A stretch of DNA of 64,000 nucleotides from Tetmemena sp. SeJ-2015 (Eukaryota > Ciliophora > Spirotrichea > Sporadotrichida > Oxytrichidae), in assembly GCA_027382625.1 (NCBI GenBank), contig JAJKFJ010021446.1, positions 124,001-188,000 of the forward strand, given 5' to 3'. A program made the position numbers and the translations under genes. A model generated the notes under the pieces. That model had not been told where the DNA came from and did not search any database. It worked only from the letters and a program-made list of their open reading frames with translations. Positions 21,123 to 33,500 of this stretch are shown one piece after another. Within the stretch, counting starts at the first letter, position 1; every line of letters begins with the position of its first letter.

Positions 21123-24100
21123 ATGGAAGGTCCAACAGCAGGGCAACAACTTAGCGTTAGCCACTCCCCTCACCCCTCGATTAAATTAGAGCCAGTTATT
21201 CCTCAGTCAAATTATTCTCGCTTTTATAATTAGATCGGACAAAACAGCATCCGAAAGCTTAACACTATCAATGACTAAAATGTACTGCTCTCCCAAGATA
21301 ATAAATTAAATTGAATATATAATTTGTAGATCATACTAGGCTGAGTGCAGACCACACCCCTCAAACGATGCGCTTGGTTTCAGGTCAGTTAGCTCCCATG
21401 GAACCTATTATTACTCCACAGTACATGAGTTAACTAAATTAGCAATAGACTCTTCTGCTGCCTCACCACAACATGCTGAAGAGTAGATCTCTGGAAGCTG
21501 TGACTCTAGAACTAAAGTCAGTTGAATCTCTGAAGACCGTTATTCAAGAGAAGGTAAATAAGAATGGAGATCTTGGCCAACTGGTAAGTGAGGTTGAATA
21601 AATGTTTGCAATCAAGAGAGAGATAATAAAAACCCTAATTAAAAGTTACGACGATAAATTCAATAAAAGTGCACCCAATCATGAAGAATATCCACTTTAT
21701 TTCCATTTGTTTAAGGATTTTTAGAACAGACTGCTTCCTCACATTTTCAATAAGTTGAGTCGCAAACTCCCAAACAAATCCTCAAGTTGAAGCAGTTTTC
21801 TTTATAGCACGAAATTCAAGTTCCTTATTTTGAATCAATATTTATATCGTGAAGATTTACTAAGTGTTTCTTACTGAGATAACGAATGTGCTACCGAAGA
21901 GATTCATAGCAAATGAAAATATTGATGAGGGAGGGAGCATTTATGACCAGATACAAAGAATGCAAACTAATAGCGTCAATAACAATCTATCAAATGATTA
22001 AGGCACTAAAATGATCAATACCTATGCAAATTTTAATTAAGTAGAGTATATAGTTTTGAATTATGTAGGTTACGTCTTAGAAAAATGGCTGTGCAGTGGG
22101 CTTAAACTGGATTTCGAGAATTTGCTAAATGCTTATAAACTGTCAGTTATTTATGATCCAAACATCCATTTCATTTTAAATTTTCACACCTAAAATTATA
22201 TTTCAGCTTGAAGGATAAAGTGCAAGACAAAGAAGAGAAAGTGAGAGCTGAAGAATTAGATGCTCTAGAGGATTTTCTGCTAAATGAAGATGTGCCTGAG
22301 GAAGTTTTCAATGAGAAAGTGAAATAAATTCAGGGTTAGTTGCTTGAGTACGACTTGAAATTGAAGCAAAGTCCAGGCAAGATGTCCTATTCTGGAGAGG
22401 GATCGCTCCTAAGTACTGAGAGGGATGGCAAGAGGAGCTCATACCGAGAAATGAAAGCTATGCAAGAAAAGATTTAAAAACTCAAAGGACTAATTGCAGA
22501 GAGGCTGTAGAAACAACTTGCTCAAAAGATTTTTAACAAGGGCTCAACTAGCTCCTCTAAGGCCGGCAACTCTAATATGCAGATAACTTTAAATCTCGGG
22601 TAAACTGCACTCAATAATGGCAAAAGTCATTAGAACAATTAAAGTCTAATAAAGGTGGAAGATTCTTCACCCTATTAGCAGCTCAGTATCCCTAAAAATA
22701 GCCTAAATCTGTAGAATTAATAAATTCTAAATACCACCTCAAATTTAAGCAACATCAGCAATTTCCATCTAGATGGATAATTAAGCCCCAATCCTAAAAG
22801 CGTAAAGCTAATAGGGTCTTAGTCTCCAATCCCTAAGGAGACTACACAAAACATCTAGAATTTTAATTTCTCAAGCAAGCTATAAATCTAGGACAACCCT
22901 TATTAGGCAGCTGGAAAAGTTCATAATCAAAGTAAGAGAGGATCTCCATAGCCTAGTAGCTATGGAGGGCTCAGACACTCTCACGATATGCAATATGAGA
23001 AATGCCTCAAGTTAATTTTTGAGGTGTATGCCTCTTAAACGTCCATAGGAGGACGCTAAAAGAAATAGTCATTTGACCAATTTCTAAAAGACCACCACTG
23101 TCTCAATATAAGTCAAGTTATGAAGTTTATGAAGGACTTTTCAATCCCTATGAAACACTTATACTAGATATTGCTTTAATTAAGTTAATGAAGAAGGACA
23201 AAGTCATTGAAATTTTTAAAAAGTAGAGCAATACTCAAGCTGAGATGATGGAAAAGGAATTCAACAATTTCCTTTAAATCGTCTTCCAAACTATAACAAT
23301 TTCAAATACAACCAGTTTAGTTACCTCAGTCCAGAGTTCAGTTTTTAACTAGGACATCGGAAATCATCACAATTTAATATGTTCATACAAGTAATTTACG
23401 TTGATAATTCAGGTCTAAACAAAGACTAGGAAACAGCTTTCTATTTCTTAGGAATGAGTGATCCGGATATGCTCCAGAAGAAGCTGCTTAACATCTTTCC
23501 AAGCTTGAAAATTAAGTATGATCCTCAAAGCTTTGCTCTCCATCTTGAAGCCTAGAGTGGTAAAACGAGCACAGATAGAATTACTAACTTTGAATAGACT
23601 TTTAAAACGTAAATCTTACATTAAATTATTACTTTGCCAAATGTGAAAGACAAAATTGACTCAGAAGGGCAGCAGTAATTCAAGGCTACCAACCATTAAA
23701 AGCGAAAAAGCAAGCTCATGAATGAAATATAAAACCTTCAAAATAGCAACAAGAATTCTCACTTCCCCTCTATCTCACATTCTCATAAGAATTCAACAAG
23801 CCCAAGAATTGATAAAAGCCTCAATAATTAAAATTAGCAGCAGACTTACTCAATCAACTTAGTAAATGTTCATAATATGAAGTAGCAACTTGCAGTCGGG
23901 TCTGGAAAGAATTCATTTTTCCTTTATTTTCATATAAATTCTCCAAGATTCCAAGAGTACTATCTGAGAAATCCAAATGGGGAAGAAACTTCGAAAGAGC
24001 GCTCTTAAGTGGTAACTCTGCAGAGTTTATCTCAGATCCGCTACCAAGAACTCAATCGCTAAGAAACTGATGATTTTGATCCTGAAAAGTATGGCTTTGA

Positions 24101-25805
24101 GGTAAATCCTCCAAAAGAGGAGCTGAGTGTAACAAGATAGTTAACTCAGAAGTACTTAAATTAGCAAGGAAGCGGAGTCACCGGCCAGATTGTAAGTAGT
24201 GAAGGAAAAGTTAAGGTATCTAGTAAACTCTAAAGCAAGATTTAGAGTCTCAGAGAGTCAGAGAAAACACAAGGGGAGGAAAGGAAAGAGGAAAGATTCC
24301 TTTCAAGTTGGGAAGGGAATGCTACAGAGGAAGATGAAGCTAATTGCGGTGACCATAATCATTAAGATAAAGCTAAGGTAGTAGATATCTAAAAACCGCT
24401 ATCTAAGTAATCTAACCACGTAACTCAAGAACCAAGGAGAGCTTAAAACAATTAGACAAAGCAACCATAAAAATTTGTGCATAAAAGAGCTTATAGCAAA
24501 AATAACTCTCCAGAAATAGAATAAAATCATTTGCTAATTTTTAAATGAAATGAGCTCTCCTATGCTTGTAGAGAAGACTTAATTCAAGCAGAACGAAAAT
24601 ATACTCAGAGTAAATGAAATCTTATAGAGGAAAAGAGATTCATTAACAATAAGGAATTCAATCGCTCAATAAGAGATGATAATCAGGAATATGAAAATTA
24701 GAAAGCCAAGGTATATAAATACAAATCAAACAGTTGGACAGAGTAGCACAAATAATTAGATGCCTTATAACCAGAATACTAAGACAAGCTTCAACTAAAA
24801 TCTGCGTAACAATAGTTTAATATAGGAATGTATTTAAGTTTGGAGGCGAAGAATACGAATGACAGCTTTAGTTAATACAATTTGGGAACAAATGAAGGCT
24901 CAAGATCGAGAAGTGGTAGTAATAATCCATTTAAGTTTAGAGGTATGGAGTCACCACAAGAGTCTCTCAATCAAGTTAATCCCCTCAGATAGAGTAAATA
25001 AAGTTTGCAGCCCCTTAAGAATTCAAATTTAAAGTTGATGCCCATCTAATTAAGCTTCTTTTAAAAGCAAAAAATCAATACTTATGTTGTTGCATAATTA
25101 ATTTAAATCCAGTTAAGACAATAGCTATCAGCTTCCTCTTTCTGTTTCAAATGCAAGATAAACTCAATCAACTTTGAACAATCAAACCAATCCTTATAGA
25201 TCAGTCCATAATAGAACTGAGATAACTTCAAATAATTTAAGAGGGAGAGATTAAGCGCAAAAATTCATGCACTCTATGAAAAACTCAAATGAGAATCTTG
25301 TTTTAGCCAAATCAAATCCTATGGAAAATTCAATAAGATAGAGTTCAATGAGTGGGAATGACAAAAATCAATCATTAAATTAGTCAGTGTAAAGTATTAT
25401 GCTTAAGGGCAATTATCATAACTAGTATATGGGATCGAAGCAGTATTGCAAAAATTTTGAGGTTATTTTTTTAATTATGCTTTTCATTTTAGTTTTACTT
25501 TAATTAAAAGATAATAGCTTCTTACACAGAGTTAGCAATAATTAAAACTCTTACAATAGCAATAGGCACAGAGCAATTACATGTCCAATAACCACAGTCC
25601 AAATGAAAGACTCAATAATAGTTCAATCAATATGCAGCTTAATCAAAGTCCTTATAGCAACAACTCAAGCTCCTTGAATCTATTTATTTAGAAAACAAAA
25701 CAATTGGGTTTCTTTTTTTATAATTAATCATTTTATTTGGCATAATCTAAGCAAAATATTTTTATAAAATTAATCTTAAGCTTTAAAAAATAGTTGATAT
25801 TTTGA
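21123..25805 (+). CDS. Large S/N/Q-rich protein with conserved helical blocks
   Basis: No family recognised. The ATG at 21123 gives MEGPTAGQQLSVSHSPHPS, followed by an IES (21300-21331). A helical block follows (LELKSVESLKTVIQEKVNK; MFAIKREIIKTLIKSYDD; YFHLFKDFQNRLLPHIF), then TEITNVLPKRFIANENIDE and a coiled-coil segment (DKEEKVRAEELDALEDFLL). After a long S/N/Q linker a second folded block has YEKCLKLIFEVYAS, FDQFLKDHHCLNISQVMKF and IALIKLMKKDKVIEIFKK, then SLKIKYDPQSFALHLEAQ. The rest is low complexity (poly-Q near 25535). The two helical blocks resemble helical-repeat or EF-hand-like folds only loosely. Several unplaced IESs are implied by frame changes near 21.79, 22.15, 23.15, 23.9 and 24.55 kb. 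The 3' end is uncertain. The last open frame stops at 25803-25805, directly before the next ATG. Confidence 0.55.
21300..21331. other. IES, 32 bp, pointer AGAT
   Basis: AGAT at 21296-21299 and 21328-21331. The segment contains an in-frame TGA. Excision gives ..NVLLSQD joined to HTRLSADHTPQTM. Confidence 0.85.
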
Positions 25806-25807
25806 AT

Positions 25808-26495
25808 ATGAGCATCGGCCAGAATTATAAATCGATTCGGCCTTAGCAACTGGAGTTTTAATTATTTATTGATAGGAGAGCATTAGATAGTTGTACGGGC
25901 AAGACACTTAGCACATGATTCAGCGCTACAAGACTAAGTTGCTAGCAAACGGACCAAAAACTACCTAGCATAACACTTCAACTCTGCCTAGTACATACCA
26001 CACTTCCAATAATCAAGTCCAATAAAATGTAAATGCAAGACACAAGACTTTCGATTCTCCCAATAGTTTACTAAAAGCTGGGCTTTCTTAGAAGAATTCC
26101 CAGCGACAAAGTTAAAACCTCACTCAAATGGATATCGCCAACAATTATCAGCTGCAGATTAGAACTCCCATCTAGTAATAAAACCAAATCTCAAATTCAA
26201 GAACAAGAGAAGCTAACAAAGAGGGCATTCATAGAGCCAGTCCATCACCTGCTGCAACCACTACCACATCAAGAGACAAAGCGCATACTAATTTCTCAAT
26301 CCATCAAACTTCAAGCAAAGCCTCAAACTCATCTGGAGTGGCTAATCTCATAAGCAACCGCAAATTTGTTATTCTCCGATTGTTATAGTTAATTAAATAA
26401 CTATTTATACTAAATTCAAAAATAACAGGTCTAATTACTCTAGTTTGACTGCATACAACAATTAATCTTAAGTTTAACGCAAGCCTAACCTTTGA
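25808..26495 (+). CDS. Small S/N/Q/T-rich protein (MSIGQNYKSIRPQQLE...)
   Basis: ATG at 25808. Excising 25856-25878 gives MSIGQNYKSIRPQQLES followed by IRQLYGQDTQHMIQRYKTKL, a charged helical N terminus. A disordered S/N/Q/T-rich region follows, with a TTTT cluster. A second probable IES near 26360-26428 (possible AAC pointer) leads into NYSSLTAYNN and a TGA at 26493-26495. No family recognised. It may be a separate gene or the end of the preceding one. A clean ATG just after the preceding stop favours a separate gene. Confidence 0.5.
25856..25878. other. IES, 23 bp, pointer GGAG
   Basis: GGAG at 25852-25855 and 25875-25878. Removal restores one frame (..RPQQLES joined to IRQLYGQD). Left in place, the same frame meets a TGA within about 50 bp. 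Confidence 0.8.
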
Positions 26496-27334
26496 ACGAT
26501 AGAGAATATAAATTTGACTTAGTAAGAAAATAGAAGGATTCTCCCTTGCACAAAATTATATGAAAATATCTCTTTAATATTTATTTATCTATCATCAAAT
26601 ATCATTAAATTTATTGAGATAAGTATATATTATCTATATAAGAGAAGTATCTTCAAATAATTCAGCCATATTCAGCCTCTTAACTTTAAGAATCATTAAT
26701 TACTAAATAGAATCTACTAAAACTCTAGAATTCAAAAGTATCAAGCTTTCACTTTTTTCTTGATAAAAAATATAAGATTCATCATAAAATTCAATTAATT
26801 GACTTAAAGATTCATCTCGATAAATTTTCAAAGACAAAATGTATTTTAGAAGTACAATAAAAACTCATCCCATTTATAGTGACGCTACGACTTGTACTTT
26901 TCAAATACTCCTCTTGAGATCAATCATTTCTTTAACCAAAGTAATTATAAACAATATTTCAGCAGAGTTTGCGCTATGCTAAGAAGAAAACTGCTTGAAA
27001 GTTCTTGCATCATACAGATAGATTTTCTTGCAAATGACTGTTGTGTAACTTTGTAAAAATAAGTGAGAACTACATATATTATTTTTTTGTGTTCCCTATT
27101 GTTATAAACTTCAAATTCTGGATAAAATTTTTAAGATATATTTATTTGGACCATTATGAAATAAATTTATCTTAGAAGCATTTGTTATAATGATTAATAT
27201 TATAAAATAAGACTTCTTAACACAAAATTGACTGTTCTAATTAACTAAAATGTAAGATTCTTATAAATAATAGTTGTAGAATTATTAAATAGGGATTTAA
27301 TTATCAAAATCTGATTAATTTTTAAATTAAAACT
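26496..27334. other. AT-rich spacer between convergent genes
   Basis: Very AT-rich, with poly-T and TATA-like runs. Short minus-strand segments near 26950-27060 have some coding-like character and could be a terminal exon of the minus-strand gene to the right, but the frame cannot be fixed. Nothing else recognised. Confidence 0.45.
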
Positions 27335-29541
27335 TACGTCATCAAGAGTAATCTGAGATTGATAGTCATTATAATTGTCAGAAACCATTATAGGGTACTC
27401 AATAACTAGAAGCTCACCCTGTTTGAAGTTTGTGTTTGAGTTAATTCTCGCCTGCCCATAAAAAATAATTTAAGTCCAGAGTGTCTTACAGAGGAGTTGT
27501 CAAATGCGTCAAAGTTACTCAGAGGCAGCAACACTCGTACCTTGTGAGTAAGTTTCTTCAACCTCTCTGCAGCCAGAGAACTATTTAAGTAAAAGTCAGC
27601 TAGTTCTCCTATTATCCAGTTCACTCCTAACTTCCGCAATTTGTGGCTAAATCTCAGAATTAAGAACTCATCTGGATGATGAATCATTCCCATAGCTGAG
27701 GCTTAATGACTACTAGCAGGTAAAGTACCTCTCGATTTCTTATCAAAATATTCTTCCCATGCTTTAGGAATTCGAATAAAATGAATTATTTATGATTAAA
27801 GCTTTCTAGCAAAAGTACTTCTTAGTATATTTCGTGGTCTCACTAAACTGAGAAGATGTGTCTTGATTATTACGAGAAAACATCGGGCCTCCCAAAAGGT
27901 GATCTTAATCTTGGCTACTGTTGCCGCTCATAGGATGATCATTCTTTATATAAGAGCTCGGATTTAAACGGCTTCCTCCTTGTCTAGCGACCGCGAACTT
28001 AGATACATAAGCTTCTAGCCTAACTATTCTGTTTAGGCATTGGAGGTAGCATCTCCGTTTATATTCTATAAAATAATTCTTTTTAGAACGTTGAGGGGTT
28101 CAAATTTTTCCTCTTGATCGCAACCTGTTGAGAGAGACTTTCTTCATCAACATCATCTTCGAGTATGTTTAACATAATATAGATAAATCATTTTAATTTC
28201 TCGCAGGGTCATAGTCCAAATCATTTAATTTTCTCTTTTTAGCAGCATTTGAGGAACCACTGCTCTTTTAAGCTGGATTCTGATTATCCTAAGCTTGCTT
28301 TTTATTTGTAACTTTGCCCTATACTTGATTTTAATTTCTTTTTTGAACTATCTGGTTCTTATTAAGATTAGTTCGATTTTTCTGTTGATTATTAGGAAAG
28401 TCTGCTTCAGGAAAAGCAAACTCTTCTTCAAAAAAGTTGTTAGAATTGAAATTAAAAACAGCATCTTTTATAATGAATTGATCATGTCAAACTTTTGAAG
28501 ATCAATTGTGCTACTTTGACTTCCCTTCTTAGCTGGTAGTTTTTTATTCTATGAGGGTTTGATGCGATTTTAAGTCTATAACTTAATTTTAGTTTCGACG
28601 ATATCCTCTTCAGTTATACGATCTTAACTCCTGCTTCGCGATTTTTAATCTCTAGCTCTTTTACTTTCCTATTTTATGACATCGACTTCTTTCTTCATTT
28701 TTGGCCCTGATTACTAAGGTGGCTCCTATTTTATAGCCTGAGTCTCTATCATGCTCTTGAACCCAATCTACTTATTAGAAGCATTTAAAAAAATGCATTT
28801 GCGGGATTTTCTTGCTTTATCTGAAAAAAGTCCCTCACCCCATCCCCGTTTTAAGTAGTTTACGAATCCTAGTACTCATCATCAATTTCTTCTTTTTAGG
28901 AATGTGGATTAGCGGATGGGATATCATATTTTCTTTGGAGACCGGGTTAAACTGCCTTTTCTATTCTTTAGCCATATTCCTCTCTCTTTATATTCCTGGC
29001 CATATTTTAATCTCTGGTTGCGTCGTTTGAAACTTTATACTCCTCTTACTTCAAACTATAAAATAATAAACGAGGTGTGTAAGAATAGTCTTCCTCGCTC
29101 TTCATCATCTATCTGTGTTGGGTAGTCTTCTTTTAAGCTTAAGCACTAATCATAAATTCAATATATATTAATAAAGGTTTATTTTCATGTAGGGACCCGA
29201 TGAAGCTTTTGCTCCTGCAATCTTAAATTTAAACTAAAGATAAACTTTTGATTGAATGACAGATTAGATTTGGCAGAAAACTTGAATGAAGCATTTCTTT
29301 AATTATTCTGAGTCTGATCGACGTCCTGATTTTAAAGGATATTCTAATTGGCATTATCGAATATGGCATACACATCAATTTCAATCCTTGGTTTGCTGGC
29401 TGAACCTCCTCCAAATTGCATGGAGTCATGATTTTGACTCAACTGAGTCTGCCCATAGTTTAAATTAATTAAATTAATTTCTAATAAAGTAAGGACCGCC
29501 GTAGTTATCTCTCTCCGCAACTGAAGTTTACTTACTTGCAT
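27335..29541 (-). CDS. Uncharacterised basic, probably nuclear-type protein
   Basis: No family recognised. Minus strand from ATG near 29541 (MQVSKLQLRREITTAVLT). It then has Q/N/S-rich sequence, an F/N/E block (NFFEEEFAFPEADFPNNQ) near 28400, and a lysine-rich NLS-like stretch (AAKKRKLNDLDYDP) near 28220. An acidic segment follows (LEDDVDEESLSQQVAIKRK). The folded C-terminal region at about 27420-27770 contains RIPKAWEEYFDKKSRGTLP, HPDEFLILRFSHKLRKLGV and NWIIGELADFYLNSS, ending EYPIMVSDNYNDYQSQITLDD at a GTAAGT. Frame changes imply IESs near 29480, 28460, 28080, 27780 and 27460. The last exon is not identified. The AT-rich block 27100-27330 follows. Confidence 0.5.
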
Positions 29542-29959
29542 ATACTCCGAACAAAAAAATAAACCTTAATAAAATACTTTAATAGAACTGAGATTGATTA
29601 TTATTCTAAGTAAGGGAGGGTCGCTACGATTAAGTAAGATCGAAAGATTGTAAGTATCTCTGCTCGTCAAGTTTCTTTAAATTAACTTAATAGCACATTT
29701 ATTCTTGTAGTATGCCATTAGGTTTTGAAGCGCTAAAATTCTGCGACTTTTCTAATTTATAATATTCAATTTATTAGATTCTTTTTCCCACTTAATCTCT
29801 GCAATCTATTTTCTTGCTTATTGGATTATTCACTTACTTTTATAAGCTCATTGCAATTTATGAATTTAAATTAGAAGTTGAATTGTGATTAAAATAGTCT
29901 GAGAGGAAAATTAATAGAATAGTGTTTATAGCGAGAATAATACATTTTTATAATTAAAG
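29542..29959. promoter_or_regulatory. AT-rich intergenic region between divergent genes
   Basis: 418 bp of AT-rich DNA between a minus-strand start (29541) and a plus-strand start (29960). It must hold both 5' regions, and telomere-addition sites in the somatic genome would fall here. No specific motif can be supported. Confidence 0.35.
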
Positions 29960-30294
29960 ATGAAAAGATATCAACAGTCGTCATCAAGGATCACCCTCCT
30001 ACTTCTTATTTATTTAATTATTATTCATTTATTATTTATTATTCTTGGACTCCTAGCATGTAAGAAAGCAAATCAGATTTTAATAGCAAAGGCTTACCAA
30101 TGTTTTGGTTGTAGTGAGTGCAGTGCTTGTAAATGGAGCTGAAACAAGTTTCGAGAAGAAGCCATAGACCGCAGAGGAGAAGGCAAGACTAAAGGAGGAG
30201 CGCTTCCAGCAGAAAAAGAAGCTAGAGTCATGCCTGACACTTGTCAGATCTCTTTATAGCAAGGAGGAGGTAGGTCCATACTCACACAAAAAAA
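29960..30294 (+). CDS. 5' segment of a probable scrambled gene: signal peptide plus LVR helix
   Basis: ATG at 29960. After excision of a 124-bp IES (29968-30091) the reading is MKRLTNVLVVVSAVLVNG, a typical ER signal peptide. It is followed by AETSFEKKPQTAEEKARLKE and the conserved-looking helix KKLESCLTLVRSLYSKEE. The remaining part of this protein type (an F..HP..KIL..MM..C helix, then a C-terminal TM segment) is not found downstream. Instead it lies inverted at 36864-37475, where the N-terminal part is missing. I infer the two are segments of one gene. The exact downstream edge is uncertain, and an A-rich run at 30288-30294 is the best in-phase pointer candidate. Confidence 0.6.
29968..30091. 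other. IES, 124 bp, pointer AAAG
   Basis: AAAG at 29964-29967 and 30088-30091. Excision joins the start codon plus Lys-Arg to LTNVLVVVSAVL, creating a textbook signal peptide. The IES itself carries TM-like hydrophobic codons that are an AT-composition artefact. Confidence 0.75.
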
Positions 30295-30507
30295 GGCATT
30301 TATATTCAAACTATATTCAGCAGACACTTATAATGCCAATAAGAGAACTTTGGATCAATGTTCTCTAATATGAAGCCATATATACAAAAGCATCGTCTTT
30401 GCAGATTATTAATCCACATCTATAGAAAAATGAAAATTAATAATGTAGATTAAAATTTTCATTGAAGAGAGGATAGAAAAACAAGAAACATATCAAAGAT
30501 GCAATCA

Positions 30508-33500
30508 TGAAAAACCTAGCCTCGCAACATTCTCTTAACCAATTTAAAATCACATATAATGAGGGCTCTCCTCCGTTTACCAATAAACATTAAAATAGAG
30601 ATAACTCAAAAAATAATAGACAAACTCAAGCTCAGTAATCAAGGAGAGCAAGGTCCTCTACCAAAAAGTAAGACAAACTACAGACTGATAAGTTTGAGTT
30701 TGCTTGCACTCCTCTTAGCACATAATTCTTGCAGAAATTACAGATCAATAATTTGAATGAGAATGGAAGTCCTAATTCAGGGCCCTTAAGCATGAGGCAG
30801 CAAATTCATAGTTAAAGTGTGATGACTGGTAATTAAAATTAGCAAGATGTCCTTTCGAGTCATGGATCGGTCATCTCTCATTCTAAATTTAGTTAATTGC
30901 CGCTCTAAGTTAGTAGTCTATCAGTCATAAAAGAAAAGAGCAGGTAGAAGAATCTCTCTCATTAAATTAATTTTTAAGAATACTTCGATTTTAAGATCAC
31001 AGAAATCATAAGGCAGAGATGCATCTAATTCAAGAGACTAATTTGATCAAAGAATTGAAAACGGTCAGCAAGAGTTCAGGGAAGGGGATGTAACAAGCCA
31101 GAAAAACAAAAAGCTGAGCTCGACTGAAAGATAAGTTTAAGCTAGCAAGCCTCCACTGAACAATTTCTCAAGTTCTCCTAAATTACCTCGAAGCAAATAA
31201 TTGGCTTCGACAAGGCCAAATCAGCATAAAATTAACTAAGAAATTCATTCAGATATCTAAATTTAAATAAAATTACTGACATATTCTATAAATGAAAGTC
31301 TTGACTATATTTTTAAATAAGATATCTCAGGAAATAGGCACTAATAAAGTTCTTATTAGATGTCTTTGCCTGCTTAATCTCTTGAGCAAATATCATTGAG
31401 AAATCTATCAAGCCAAAGAGAGCACCCTAATTCAAAGAAGGCCTAAACTCTCAGACTTGAAACATTACAAAGTTTGAGTTAGTAGCTCAATCATCAATAA
31501 GAAAGCAATTATATGGGGAGCTATCTTGGAGCTCCTGCCTCAGATAATCATAAGAGTAGGACAAAGAAAGAATTCAAAACTCAAATGATCAGCAAACAGC
31601 AACTTAATAAACTTGTGAAAGCCTTAAAGAATCAAAGCATGCCCTTGATAAGTTAAGATATTCAAAGAGCCTTTAACATTTATTCAAATTTAAATTATCT
31701 AACTCTAAGAAGTAGAATCTGAAAGGCTAACTAGAGGTTCTGGCAATTAAAGAGGGTCCATCAGGACATTAAAGAAGTAAGGATAGACTTAACTCCGATT
31801 TGAGATGCCATTTCTCGTTAAATGACACTGACTCTCTCAGTTCAAATTGTCTAAATTAAAAATCGATGCAGGCCAATAACATATTCTCATTCCACAATAC
31901 ACATCAAAACTAGTCTTCCTAATCTCACACTAACTCCTCAAACTAGCATCAATCTTTTAAGACCAAGGATATGTAGCTTGAAAATGCTCTCTAGGCAATG
32001 AAGACCTAAACACCTATATAAATGATCTTAAGTAGAACTAAGCTTAGTTGCAAAGCTCAAGGTTTAAGGAAATTATAAATGGCTTAGGTAATCACACCCA
32101 AAGAAATTCAATGAGTTTGAGGCTGCAGGAGAATTAATTCCTGAACTCTGTTGATATTCAAAGCCTGAATAACGATATCAATTCTATGGAAATTAAGGAT
32201 GGTTCAATATAATTCTTGCAGGGAAGTAAAATTATTGAGAAGTCGTTAGTAAATCAGAAAGGAGTAAAGAGCCATAAGAATTCAATATAGGTTTAGTCCT
32301 AAAGAAGCAATTAAATAGTATAGGATGATGCTTTCATTACAAAGAGATCCTCGCATCTTATAAATTCACGCCAAAATTAAGATAAAGTATATGTTTAGTT
32401 TTAAAATATAGAAATTCTCAAATACCTTAAAAGATCTCTATCCATAAATAGTAAAAATTATCTAATGAGTTCCTTCCTAGAAAACTTAGCCAAAATCAAT
32501 TATAAATATGCCAGAACTGCTACTAGACGAATTAAACTAAGAAAATTTAAGAAAGAGAGACATGTCTAAAATAAATACCATAAGATCAAGATAATCAGAT
32601 TTCCAAAATTCCTTAAATTAAAGCGCAGATTGAAACACAATCAAGCTGCTCTGAGCTAAAAGAATCTCCATTAAATAACACCTAAATTTCTTAAGATGGT
32701 TTATAAAAGATTGTTCAAGCTAAACTTCACCTCCATCAGTTTAGAAAAGTATTTTGCAAGAGTTACAGCAAAAAGGACATTTTTGAAACAAAAAGCAAAA
32801 ATAGAAGTGAGGAATAGAAATAAAGCTCTTTTCAAGCAAATTAATATATAATTGGTTATATAAAAATTTAAATTGCTCTTTATTATCGAGAGACGATAGT
32901 AAATGCAAGATTTAAGAGGACCAAGATTTCTGCAACGTGAGTGGAATAACAAATTTTTCGCTTGAGTTTGACATGCTCAATCAAATGCATGTCCAGAAGA
33001 ATAACTTTGATGATATGAAAAATTTGCCTATTTTAAGCGAGCAGCTTCTTCCAGATTTAAATTGTCCCCTTTATCTTGAGCAAAGAGACTCAAATGGGCA
33101 GATAACTAAATTCACATAGGATTAAAGACCAATGATTAAATTTAAAGATCCTTATGAGGGAAAACCTAAACAGTAAATTGACTCTGTGCAATTATATGAT
33201 ATTCTACAGAAGAATTATGAATTCTTATACGGACAATACCTTGATCAATAGGACTAGTACAACATGAATTAGGGGCAAAACTAAATAGAAGGACTATAAA
33301 ATTAAACTGATCAGTTGCATTAGTTGATAAATGATCCTTAATGGTGCAAGTAATTCGAGCGTTAACTCAGCTAGAGTGATTTAGCAAGAGATAATGGCGA
33401 GTATTTTTACCTGAATCAGCTCATTTAGCTGAGGAGAATAGAGAGCAATAGCAATTTAGATTAAGGAAATCATCAAGTTATTGATCCAAGCAAAGTTTGG

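Noticed and set aside
20760..21285. About 175-codon plus-strand open frame starting MSYGCWNL
   Set aside because: With a single stop codon, AT-rich non-coding DNA yields long open frames. It overlaps the next gene's start out of frame and shows no family pattern.
29968..30091. Hydrophobic N-terminal TM helix (Ile/Leu-rich) of the protein at 29960
   Set aside because: It lies within an AAAG-flanked IES. Excision yields a standard signal peptide instead.
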